From NCBI GenBank assembly GCA_021802505.1, contig JAJZXE010000001.1, forward strand, positions 1 through 35,682: DNA of 35,682 nucleotides, given 5' to 3'. Of this stretch, positions 27,296-35,575 are shown in pieces. Source of the DNA: Nanobdellota archaeon. Lineage in GTDB: Archaea > Nanobdellota > Nanobdellia > Parvarchaeales > Parvarchaeaceae. Position 1 is the first letter of the stretch. Every line of letters starts with the position of its first letter. A program made the translations under genes and the position numbers. The notes beneath the pieces were generated by a model. It saw nothing but the letters and a program-made list of their open reading frames with translations. It ran no database searches and was not told the DNA's origin.

Positions 27296-27946
27296 TTAAG
27301 GATCATTATCCGATTCCTTGATCTCTATGCTTAGTTCTTTTATGAACTTTTTAAGAAAGGACTTCCTTCTGGATGCAATTTTTCTTGCCGTTCTGGTATG
27401 GATTCTTTCATTAACTTTCAAAAGGCGGGTAAAAAACAGGTCCAGCGAATATCTGGAGTTATCCGGCTTTCTTTTTGTTGAAAACGGATCTTTCAAATCA
27501 TAAAAAGCGGATACATGCATCGGTGCTGATGATCCGAAGGTTCTCATTATAGCCACCGCTCCGGTGGATTCCAGGAGATCTGCATCCTGCAGAATCATTG
27601 CTTCTATAGACTTCGGTTTTATGTTCCTTGAGAAAGAGCATACGGATATGCAATAACTGACTTTTTCTATCTTGCTTTTAGGGTATCCTTTCATCTTTGT
27701 GAGTATTTTACCGGCAAAAGCCGCACTGTCTTCATGTTCTCTGTCATATTTTTCAGTCCCTTTATAAACCAATACGTCGTGGAAGATCGCTGCCGGTATA
27801 ATTACATCAAGGTCGGCATTTTCCTCCTTTGCTATTTTCACGGCCAATCCAAGCACTCTGCAGGCGTGTCCAAAATCATGGGAGATATCATTGTTGATCT
27901 TCTTTTTGGCAATCCTTAATAATTCATTTACAAGCTCCTTTTTCAC
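27296..27946 (-). CDS. HD-domain phosphohydrolase (probable GTG start at 27946)
   Basis: HDFGHACRVLGLAVKIAKEENADLDVIIPAAIFHDVLVY; DADLLESTGAVAI. The N-terminal extension in the track (to 28045) looks non-conserved. Confidence 0.8.
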   Translation of the reverse strand: MKKELVNELLRIAKKKINNDISHDFGHACRVLGLAVKIAKEENADLDVIIPAAIFHDVLVYKGTEKYDREHEDSAAFAGKILTKMKGYPKSKIEKVSYCISVCSFSRNIKPKSIEAMILQDADLLESTGAVAIMRTFGSSAPMHVSAFYDLKDPFSTKRKPDNSRYSLDLFFTRLLKVNERIHTRTARKIASRRKSFLKKFIKELSIEIKESDNDP

Positions 27947-28043
27947 TGTAAATATCTTATGTTCTAATATTAATGTTTGTTGAGCTTTCAGTTTCTTTGA
28001 ATGGATTAGTGCAGATTCACGCTGTAAACGCATCTGGAAAGAC

Positions 28044-28223
28044 ATGCTGCGCAGGTTTATGGAAGACCTTTATGGGTTTCTCAGGGATTATTACAAGTGG
28101 AATAACTCCGAAGCAGGATTTGCGTCTGATAAGATTAGGAGCGGGTGGAAGATCTGGCAGAAAAGAGAAGACAGGATAAAGACCTCACTTCCTTGCAAGG
28201 CGGCCTGGCACAATCTTATGTGA
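28044..28223 (+). CDS. Small hypothetical ORF (59 aa)
   Basis: MLRRFMEDLYGFLRDYYKWNNSEAGFASDKIRSGWKIWQKREDRIKTSLPCKAAWHNLM*; protein-like composition, below the ORF-track cut-off. Confidence 0.35.
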   Translation: MLRRFMEDLYGFLRDYYKWNNSEAGFASDKIRSGWKIWQKREDRIKTSLPCKAAWHNLM

Positions 28224-28340
28224 TGTGAATAAAGGAACTTATATCCCAGAGCCTCTTTTTACACAAAATTAATAACTGTTTTTGATTTTTCTGATAGTGC
28301 AATTTAAGTCCAATCTAATCTTTAGCATGTAAAAAATATC

Positions 28341-28410
28341 GCCCAGAGAGGGTTTGATCCCTCTCTGTCCAGTCCTCGAAGCTCTTTATTTCTTCGATTC
28401 CGCTCTGGGC
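28341..28410 (-). ncRNA. Candidate tRNA-like/hairpin RNA of unknown type
   Basis: Minus strand: GCCCAGA...GAGGG[ATCAAA]CCCTC-TCTGGGC (acceptor-like 7 bp continuous with a T-arm-like 5 bp), plus hairpin TCGAAG[AAATAAAGAG]CTTCGA. TATA-like gatataatatac about 20 nt upstream on the minus strand; TTTTTT just past the 3' end. Confidence 0.4.
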
Positions 28411-28560
28411 ACACAACCCTACCCGGGTATATTATATCTCGTCCTTAATTGAACTTAATATAACTTCTTACTTTATCTCTAGAAACTCGATATATTTATA
28501 AGAAAGTTCCGATACTCAAAGTCAAAAAATAGATTAATTTACTGAGCTGCTTATTTTTAT

Positions 28561-29670
28561 ATGGATGAAATAAGATTAACGCAGGAATTAGTGAAGATAC
28601 CCTCTGAAAATCCTCCTGGGAACGAAAGAAAAATCGCAGAATTCGTGGCGAATTTTCTTGATAACCTCGATATTAAAAATGAGATAGTGGAGATAGACCA
28701 GGACAGGTTTAATGTTATAGCCGAGATAGGCAAAGGAGAAGGTCTCGCACTGAGCAGTCATATGGATACTGTTCCGGTGGGCGACGTGAAAACGTGGAAA
28801 CACGGTCCTTTCTCGGGAGATATCTCGGATGGAAAGGTCTACGGCAGAGGGACGACCGATACAAAGGGCGGCCTATCCAGCATACTGACGGCGTTATCGA
28901 GGGTGGATTTAAAAAACCCGGAAAGAAGGCTCGTATTACTGTTTGTTTGCGACGAAGAAGTGGATTCCCGCGGATCCAAATGGATCATAAACAATCGGAA
29001 AAAATTCCTCTCGGAAGTTAAATACGGCATAACCACCGAAGCCACAAACAATAAGATACGGATAGCACAGAAAGGCTTAGTGCAGGTTAGGGTAAAATTC
29101 AGCGGAAAAGCCGCCCATGCTTCTAAGCCGTGGATGGGCAAGAATGCCGTAGATGATGCTGTAAGATTTATTAGCGAACTTCACAGACGGAAGAAGCATC
29201 TTCTTGGGATCAAAGACGACATGCTTGGGAACGGGACGATTAATATCGGCAGAATAGTCGGGGGCGTAAAAGTAAACATGGTCCCAGGTTCCTGTGAGGT
29301 AGATATAGATAGAAGAATAGTATATAGGGAAACGCCTAGCCTTGTACTTAGAGATTATGAAAAAATTCTTAAGGATCTCAAGATCCGGGCTAAGATCGAG
29401 CAACTCTGCGAGCCGATATGGCCATTTAAATTAAATAAAGACTCTAAGATAATAAGCATGATATCCTCTGCCATAAAAACAGAAGTAGTTGGGGATACGG
29501 GTTACACTGAGGCAGAACTTTACAGCAGGAGGGCCGGCATAGACTTCGTGGCATTTGGTCCTGGGAATTCGACGGTGGCACACGCAGCCGACGAGTACGT
29601 CGAGGTGTCAAAATTAAAACATGCCACCAGCATGTTAGAGAGTCTCATAAAAACTTGGCTTACACAGTAG
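28561..29670 (+). CDS. M20-family peptidase/deacylase (ArgE/DapE-like)
   Basis: LALSSHMDTVPVGD, YGRGTTDTKGGLSSIL, FVCDEEVDSRGSKW, and C-terminal AFGPGNSTVAHAADEYV. Confidence 0.92.
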   Translation: MDEIRLTQELVKIPSENPPGNERKIAEFVANFLDNLDIKNEIVEIDQDRFNVIAEIGKGEGLALSSHMDTVPVGDVKTWKHGPFSGDISDGKVYGRGTTDTKGGLSSILTALSRVDLKNPERRLVLLFVCDEEVDSRGSKWIINNRKKFLSEVKYGITTEATNNKIRIAQKGLVQVRVKFSGKAAHASKPWMGKNAVDDAVRFISELHRRKKHLLGIKDDMLGNGTINIGRIVGGVKVNMVPGSCEVDIDRRIVYRETPSLVLRDYEKILKDLKIRAKIEQLCEPIWPFKLNKDSKIISMISSAIKTEVVGDTGYTEAELYSRRAGIDFVAFGPGNSTVAHAADEYVEVSKLKHATSMLESLIKTWLTQ

Positions 29671-29760
29671 AAGATTTAAATTATCTTGCCTGCAACTGCA
29701 TATCATATGGTTAAATTCGTGATTTTCCAGCTTGCATTTTTATAAAATTAAACAAAAGAC

Positions 29761-29795
29761 GGGCATCGAAATTAAATTTATATGCCCCGAACGGG
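29761..29795 (+). repeat. Direct repeat copy A: displaced tRNA-Glu 3' end plus 3' flank (att-like)
   Basis: gggcatcgaaattaaatttatatgccccgaacggg; 33/35 identical to 30374-30408. Confidence 0.85.
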
Positions 29796-30050
29796 CTGTG
29801 GCATTCCTGCTATATTAAAATGGTTACTTTAAGATTCGGATGTATTTAAGTGTTTAATCTTAACACATGTTGCTGTAAAAGTTATTTTGTCATACTATTA
29901 GGAGGATGATACTTAATTTAGAGGGTTTCTACGGAGCCGTAATAATTAAACACATAAAAATGTCAACAAATGTCATAAATTATGAAAACAGGCAGTTTTG
30001 CATGAAAAGTACAGGTGGACTCGTGCACATGCACAAACGCTCTTAAAACA

Positions 30051-30060
30051 TTTAAATATA
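30051..30060 (+). promoter_or_regulatory. TATA box for the candidate RNA at 30081
   Basis: aacatttaaatatagat; about 26 nt upstream of the predicted RNA 5' end. Confidence 0.5.
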
Positions 30061-30080
30061 GATACATTCTTAGTTGGAAT

Positions 30081-30165
30081 ATGAATGGGTAAGTCCAGAT
30101 CCAATATGTATACCTTCTGGTGTACCTTACCTGACTTGTCAAGTTGAGGGTTTGGGGCCATTCAT
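30081..30165 (+). ncRNA. Candidate structured small RNA next to a DUF3800-like fragment
   Basis: Closing stem ATGAATGG/CCATTCAT (8 bp), GGTAAG/CTTACC, hairpin GTATACC[TTCT]GGTGTAC (includes a U-G pair valid only on +), TATA upstream, tttgttttt tract downstream. Confidence 0.5.
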
Positions 30166-30392
30166 GATTTGTTTTTCCATAGCTCTATATTATCTTTATT
30201 GACTATCTTATCTCTTATAATATTAAAATAGAAATCATCGTTTAAATTCCATTTTCTGTGTACGGACCACGCAACGAAGTCAACTACTAATAAACCATTA
30301 TCTGTAAATGATTCAACTTGATTAAACTTTATCTTCTTGCCAGAAAAAACTTTTTTAATATAATTCTCAAACTGGGCATCGAAATTAAATTC
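30162..30392 (-). pseudogene. 5'-truncated DUF3800-like C-terminal fragment
   Basis: Own translation: EFNFDAQFENYIKKVFSGKKIKFNQVESFTDNGLLVVDFVAWSVHRKWNLNDDFYFNIIRDKIVNKDNIELWKNKS*; DUF3800 C-terminal pattern (GLxxxDFVAWxxxRK...FYxxIxxKI). No start codon; truncated at the att-like repeat. Confidence 0.65.
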
Positions 30393-30408
30393 ATATGCCC
30401 CGACCGGG
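30374..30408 (+). repeat. Direct repeat copy B: overlaps the 3' end of the intact tRNA-Glu gene
   Basis: gggcatcgaaattaaattcatatgccccgaccggg. Confidence 0.85.
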
Positions 30409-30468
30409 ATTTGAACCCGGGTTTCCGCCTCGAAAGGGCGGAGTCCTTGGCCTCTAGACTATCGGGGC
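30397..30468 (-). tRNA. tRNA-Glu (anticodon UUC)
   Basis: GCCCCGA-TA-GTCTAGAGGCCAAGGAC-T-CCGCC[CTTTCGA]GGCGG-AAAC-CCGGG[TTCAAAT]CCCGG-TCGGGGC; 72 nt, full cloverleaf. Confidence 0.96.
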
Positions 30469-30522
30469 ATACTTTATGTAGAAACCATTTAAACATTTAA
30501 ACATTAAGGCGTTTAAATAGAT

Positions 30523-31743
30523 ATGCCGAACGTAACGTTTTATTTCGAGGTTCACCAGCCTTACAGGCTGAAAAGAGTATACTCTTTCATAGAGGGCAAA
30601 GAGTTCATAGACATCGATAAAAACAGAGAAATATTCAACAAGGTGGCGGATAAATGCTACATACCCATGACTAAGCTTTTGATTGATTTAGTCAAGGAGT
30701 ATCCGGAATTTAAGGTGAATTTTTCTCTGACAGGGGTTTTTCTAGAGCAGGCGGAGATGTTCAGGCCGGAGGTTATACCGTTATTCCAGGAATTATTTGA
30801 TACAGGAAACATGGAACTGCTCGATGAGACCTACTATCACTCACTGTCTTATCTTATAGACAAAAAGGAGTTCATAGACCAGGTAAAGCAGCATAAATCC
30901 CTGATGTATCACTATTTCAAATTTCATCCGAAGGTTTTCAGGAATACCGAAGCACTTTATTCAAATGAGATAGCGGATACAGTGTCAAAGTTGGGTTACA
31001 CCGGTATAATAGCTGAGGGATGGGACAGGGTTTTGGGGTGGCGTTCGCCAAATTATGTTTATACAGATCCGGAGGATAAAATAAAGGTCCTTTTGAGAAA
31101 TTACAAGTTAAGCGATGATATTGCATTTCGTTTTTCTACTCCGACATGGAACGAGTTTCCGTTGACCGCCGACAAGTATTCAAATTGGATAGCAAACAAC
31201 GAAGGAACAACGGTAAATCTTTTCATGGACTATGAAACGTTTGGTGAGCACCAGTGGAAGGAAACGGGAATATTCGACTTTGTGAGGGATCTGCCGGGCA
31301 AGCTTATACACAAAGGGGTAGGATTCAACAAGGTTTCCGAGGCATTAAAACCAAAGGCAGTCGGCATGGTTGACGTCCCGTATTATCTTTCATGGGCGGA
31401 TATGGACAGGGATCTTTCGGCATGGCTCGGCAACCAGATGCAGGACGCTGCATTTAAAAAACTTAAATCCATGCAAAATGAAGTGATGTCGACTGAAAAC
31501 GACGAACTTATAAAAAGGTGGAGGGTTCTCCAGACTTCGGATAATTTCTATTATATGTGCACAAAATGGTTTTCCGACGGGGACATCCATAAATACTTCA
31601 ATGCCTACTCTTCTCCGTACATAGCTTATCTGAATTATATGAACATAATATCGCAGCTGGATGCAACGGTTAAATCTTTCTTAAGGCTGCGTCATAAGCC
31701 TGCAGATAAACAGGAAGGAACTTTTCCCAGCCAAACTGACTAG
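30523..31743 (+). CDS. Glycoside hydrolase family 57 (alpha-amylase/amylopullulanase-like)
   Basis: VTFYFEVHQPYRL, VNFSLTGVFLEQ, FRNTEALYSNEIADTVSKLGYTGIIAEGWDRVLGWRSPNYVY, LFMDYETFGEHQW. Confidence 0.92.
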   Translation: MPNVTFYFEVHQPYRLKRVYSFIEGKEFIDIDKNREIFNKVADKCYIPMTKLLIDLVKEYPEFKVNFSLTGVFLEQAEMFRPEVIPLFQELFDTGNMELLDETYYHSLSYLIDKKEFIDQVKQHKSLMYHYFKFHPKVFRNTEALYSNEIADTVSKLGYTGIIAEGWDRVLGWRSPNYVYTDPEDKIKVLLRNYKLSDDIAFRFSTPTWNEFPLTADKYSNWIANNEGTTVNLFMDYETFGEHQWKETGIFDFVRDLPGKLIHKGVGFNKVSEALKPKAVGMVDVPYYLSWADMDRDLSAWLGNQMQDAAFKKLKSMQNEVMSTENDELIKRWRVLQTSDNFYYMCTKWFSDGDIHKYFNAYSSPYIAYLNYMNIISQLDATVKSFLRLRHKPADKQEGTFPSQTD

Positions 31744-33439
31744 CGAGTTCGTTTGCGGAGATTTTCAGTTTTAGCAGGTCATCTTCATTCATCAGGGCTA
31801 TCTTCATCATGTCTTTTGCTATCTGCACAGTGCAGTCATCTCTCTTTTTGCCGAGCATTCTCTCCACAAAAACACCCTTGTATCCGTCCTTATAATCATT
31901 TAACAGATACTGTCCGAACCCGCTGTAATCCGACGTGAACGATATGGACATGTATGCGGCGGCTTCCAGCGGGGTATAACCGAACGGCTCATATTTTGAC
32001 AGGAAAAAGCCCGCGGTCGAAAGCGCCAGCATCTCGTAATAAGTCAGGTTTAAAAGCTCGTCTCCGACAGCCAGGTATTTCGGGTAAAATACGACCTTTA
32101 CGTGGTTTTGGGCCGAGTTCTCCAGGCCGTTTTCATGCAGCTTGTTTAATATTGCATCGTTGTATTCGGGATAAGACAACATAAACGGTGTAAGCGGCGG
32201 GTTCGTGGGCTTTGGTCTCCTTAGCTGCTTTAATAGTCTCTTGGAGTCATTTATCATTTTGCTGTATGCCCTGTCTGTATTCTGTTCTTCCATTTCTACG
32301 GAAGAAGAAACGACCGAATCGAAATTTTTAAGGTCCTCGTCCAGAGCGGATTTTATGCTCATGTAGGTAAGATAGTTTGCCACTACATCGTTTCTTACTC
32401 CCACCGTGCCTGACGGAACCGCTATCAGTGCTATGACGTAATTGTCATCCGCCAGCATCTTGTCGAGTTTTCCCAGAGCATCTATGAATACATCGTATCC
32501 CTTGTCATAAAATTCATACCGTCCGCTCGTTACAAAAACCCTCAGATTATTCGGGTTAAGGTCGTAATATGGCAGGAAGTAGGCGTTCAGGAAATTATTG
32601 AGTTTCTTCTTTGCGTTTACCCTCATAGCGCTTAATTCGTCGGTTGCCGGCAGATTATCCGTGTCTATCCCGTTTATTGTCACAAAATCGACTTTCTTCC
32701 CGAGTATGACTTCCGCTTCCTTTGCCACTACTCTGCTTACTGCCGTGAATATCGTTGCATTAAACGCCCCGGCTTTTTCCGTAAAATGTTTTGCCGCTAT
32801 CCCGTATTTATACGGCATATCCGTGGTTATGCCAGTGTTTGAAATAACATAGGTGTTTGTGTTGCCGCCGGAATATGAGATCGCTCTGCCTAAGACAGTT
32901 GCATGTATGGTGAAGACCGTGGGTATTTTAACTTTTTTGTATTTAAGGTACAGCACCGCGCCGGCGGAGAGCCATTCGTGCGCCTGCACAACTATGCTGC
33001 TTTTTATGGTCTTGCTGAGCGCTTCTATCACTGCCCCCGCCGCGTATGACCATGCCAGCGGCTCATTGTAATCGTCGGGAGAATTAAGGGAATCTATCTT
33101 AAAATTGTCCCAGAAATCCTTTTTTACCTCGTTCACGTGCTTATTTTCGAATTCCTTTGCGTCTATCAAAAGTATGTTTACGTCGTTTGCCGACGACCAT
33201 TTTCCAAAGTATACCTTTATGCCATCCAGTTTTATGTCGCTCATTGCATCCTTTATGAACTGCGGTGGAGGGCTTTCCAGGAATTCAACGGCCGCCTGAT
33301 TCGGGTTGTAAAACCCTACCGCTAGGTAATTATCACCAAACTGTTTTTTCATGTACGAGGATTTGGATGTCAGAACCGTCCATATGCCTCCGACCTTGTT
33401 GCCGGCTTCAAACGAAACCTCTATAAGAAATCTGTCCAT
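31670..33439 (-). CDS. Glycogen synthase, GT3/GYS-like
   Basis: EVSFEAGNKVGGIWTVLTSKSSYM; VQAHEWLSAGAVLYLK; SKYEPFGYTPLEAAAY. Confidence 0.88.
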   Translation of the reverse strand: MDRFLIEVSFEAGNKVGGIWTVLTSKSSYMKKQFGDNYLAVGFYNPNQAAVEFLESPPPQFIKDAMSDIKLDGIKVYFGKWSSANDVNILLIDAKEFENKHVNEVKKDFWDNFKIDSLNSPDDYNEPLAWSYAAGAVIEALSKTIKSSIVVQAHEWLSAGAVLYLKYKKVKIPTVFTIHATVLGRAISYSGGNTNTYVISNTGITTDMPYKYGIAAKHFTEKAGAFNATIFTAVSRVVAKEAEVILGKKVDFVTINGIDTDNLPATDELSAMRVNAKKKLNNFLNAYFLPYYDLNPNNLRVFVTSGRYEFYDKGYDVFIDALGKLDKMLADDNYVIALIAVPSGTVGVRNDVVANYLTYMSIKSALDEDLKNFDSVVSSSVEMEEQNTDRAYSKMINDSKRLLKQLRRPKPTNPPLTPFMLSYPEYNDAILNKLHENGLENSAQNHVKVVFYPKYLAVGDELLNLTYYEMLALSTAGFFLSKYEPFGYTPLEAAAYMSISFTSDYSGFGQYLLNDYKDGYKGVFVERMLGKKRDDCTVQIAKDMMKIALMNEDDLLKLKISANELASQFGWEKFLPVYLQAYDAALRKI

Positions 33440-33516
33440 TGTTTTATAACTACATATGCGAATAAAAAACTATCAAATAAGAAAGCTTTAATTATACCGT
33501 ATGTAATATACTAAAA

Positions 33517-34437
33517 ATGGTAGAAAAAGTCATTATAATAGGCTCAGGCCCGGCGGGTTATACTGCCGCAATATACGCGGTAAGGGATGGTCTTGATCCG
33601 CTGCTTATGAGGGGTTTTGAGGTCGGCGGGCAGCTGATGCTTACCTCACAGGTCGAGAATTTTCCGGGGTTTAAATCCATTCTCGGTCCGGATTTAATGG
33701 ATAAGCTGGCGGAACAGGTCTCTTCCCTTAAATGCAGGGTAATAGACGATAATGTCTCAAAAGTAGATTTGGGTTCATATCCTTACAGGGTTTACGTTAA
33801 CGACAAGGAGTATGAAGCTTATTCAATAATCATAGCGACCGGTGCTTCCGCGAGATGGTTAGGCTTAGAAAACGAAAAAAGACTCGTAGGAAAAGGCGTT
33901 TCCGGCTGCGCTATTTGCGACGGGGCTTTCTTTAAAAATAAAAGTGTCGTAGTCGTCGGAGGCGGAGACAGTGCGATGGAAGATGCGAGCTATCTCGCCA
34001 CCCTTACCGATTCCGTTACCTTAATCCACAGGAAGCACGAGTTCAGGGCGAGTAAGATAATGCAGGACAGGGTGCTTTCAAACAAGAAAATAAATATAAT
34101 CTGGGACAGCGAGGTCATTGACGTGCTTGGAAAGGAGCATGTCGAGGGCGTGAAGATAAAGAACGTAAAGACTGGAGAGGAAAAAGAGATAAAAACGGAC
34201 GGATTCTTCCTTGCGATAGGCCACAATCCTAATACTGAGATATTCAAAGGACAGATAGCGATGGATGAAAACGGTTATATACAGACCAGCGAATTTACAA
34301 AGACCAGTAAGGAAGGGGTATTCGCCGCCGGGGACGTGCAGGATAAACGCTACAAGCAGGCGGTGATCGCAGCCGGATGGGGAAGCATGTGTGCGATAGA
34401 CGCGAGGAAATTTCTGGAAGAAAAGAAATTAAACTGA
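33517..34437 (+). CDS. trxB: Thioredoxin reductase
   Basis: IIGSGPAGYTAAIYAVR; GVSGCAICDGAFFKNKSVVVVGGGDSAMEDA; FAAGDVQDKRYKQAVIAAGWG. Confidence 0.95.
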   Translation: MVEKVIIIGSGPAGYTAAIYAVRDGLDPLLMRGFEVGGQLMLTSQVENFPGFKSILGPDLMDKLAEQVSSLKCRVIDDNVSKVDLGSYPYRVYVNDKEYEAYSIIIATGASARWLGLENEKRLVGKGVSGCAICDGAFFKNKSVVVVGGGDSAMEDASYLATLTDSVTLIHRKHEFRASKIMQDRVLSNKKINIIWDSEVIDVLGKEHVEGVKIKNVKTGEEKEIKTDGFFLAIGHNPNTEIFKGQIAMDENGYIQTSEFTKTSKEGVFAAGDVQDKRYKQAVIAAGWGSMCAIDARKFLEEKKLN

Positions 34438-35400
34438 GAGTTTAGTCTCTCTGAATTTTTTTGCGTATTCCTCGGGAACAGTCGTGTTTACAAATACACT
34501 CTGCCCCAGCTCTATTCCCGCAAGATTGGAAAGCCGCGGGTATATCTCTATGTGCATGTGATACTCCTCCTCTGTTTTGCTTTCGTGTATGACAAAATTA
34601 TAAGACTGGCGGCCGAACATTTTTACATTCGTTCTTATTATGGTTTTAAGGCCTTCGACAAGGTCCTCTTTTTCCTGTTCGTTTAACTCCATTAAGTAGT
34701 TTACGTGTCTTTTCGGCAGTATCATCGATTCGCCGGCAAATCTCGAGCCGTAGGGGGCTATCGCGGCTACACTGTCCGTTTCGAAAAGAATCCTTTCGCT
34801 CTCCTTTTTTACCGCGTCTTCATAGAGGCATGTATTGTTTTCCTTCCTGTAATCTCTCATTTTCTGCAGTTCGAGCTCTTGTATCCCAAGCGTTTCCGGC
34901 CAGGCGATTATCTGCGTGTGTGAGTGTCCGATGCTTGCGCCGCCGCTGGCACCGTAGTTTTTGAATACCATGACATGTTTTATGTAATTTCGCGAGTAAA
35001 GATCCTCTTCTCTTTCTATCAGCGTATTGATCCATTCCAGCGATTTTTTTATATCCATGTCCTCGAATTTTTCAAAGTGATCCGGCGTTTCTATCAGAAC
35101 TTCGTTGTAACCATACCCCGAAATATAACTAAAGAATCCTTTTCCGTATTCAAGGGGAGTAGAGCCGTTCAGTTCGGGAAACTTGTTTCTTATGACCATT
35201 GACGTCCACGGTTCGTTTACATGCATTATCTCCAGATTCTTCCTGTCGACCGTGTCTCTCTCGAACGGGCAGTCTTTGAGGTTCTTTGCGCCCTCGTCCT
35301 CCATTTCGAGTTCCACCGGTCGGTGCTCCCTTCCGGGGACGATTACGGAGTAATATCCCGTTCTGTAATCGGTTCTTATCTCGCTTTCCAGTTCGTCCAT
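34429..35400 (-). CDS. galT: Galactose-1-phosphate uridylyltransferase
   Basis: GYNEVLIETPDH, KNYGASGGASIGHSHTQIIAWP (HxHxQ), EEYHMHIEIYPR. Confidence 0.93.
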   Translation of the reverse strand: MDELESEIRTDYRTGYYSVIVPGREHRPVELEMEDEGAKNLKDCPFERDTVDRKNLEIMHVNEPWTSMVIRNKFPELNGSTPLEYGKGFFSYISGYGYNEVLIETPDHFEKFEDMDIKKSLEWINTLIEREEDLYSRNYIKHVMVFKNYGASGGASIGHSHTQIIAWPETLGIQELELQKMRDYRKENNTCLYEDAVKKESERILFETDSVAAIAPYGSRFAGESMILPKRHVNYLMELNEQEKEDLVEGLKTIIRTNVKMFGRQSYNFVIHESKTEEEYHMHIEIYPRLSNLAGIELGQSVFVNTTVPEEYAKKFRETKLSV

Positions 35401-35489
35401 TTTACTGTGAACAAGTTTTTAGATTTAAAGTTTTAAGGGGGGCTTTTTCGTTGTCTGCATTTATTTTATTCAAATCAAGGGGAGAAAAC

Positions 35490-35500
35490 TTTAAATATAA
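35490..35500 (+). promoter_or_regulatory. TATA box of the thermosome gene
   Basis: gagaaaactttaaatataacatt, BRE/TATA-like. Confidence 0.55.
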
Positions 35501-35575
35501 CATTAATCTCTATTACACATATCCGTGCTGTATTGCATCGGATATATTGTAAAATTATTATAAGGAGGTACAAAT

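Noticed and set aside
28341-28410. Reading the hairpin on + as an H/ACA guide RNA (ACA follows the stem)
   Set aside because: The extra hairpin on the 5' side and lack of a clear K-turn do not fit; the promoter and T-tract favour the minus strand.
29973-30161. 62-aa minus ORF inside the tRNA-bounded insert
   Set aside because: Spans the predicted RNA antisense; no family resemblance. A 46-aa + ORF at 29906-30046 is equally unsupported.
30081-30165. Candidate RNA as a C/D box sRNA
   Set aside because: No convincing RUGAUGA/CUGA pair with correct spacing.
29761-30408. Repeat pair considered as a CRISPR fragment
   Set aside because: Only two copies 613 bp apart, and the sequence derives from a tRNA 3' end; no array or cas genes seen.
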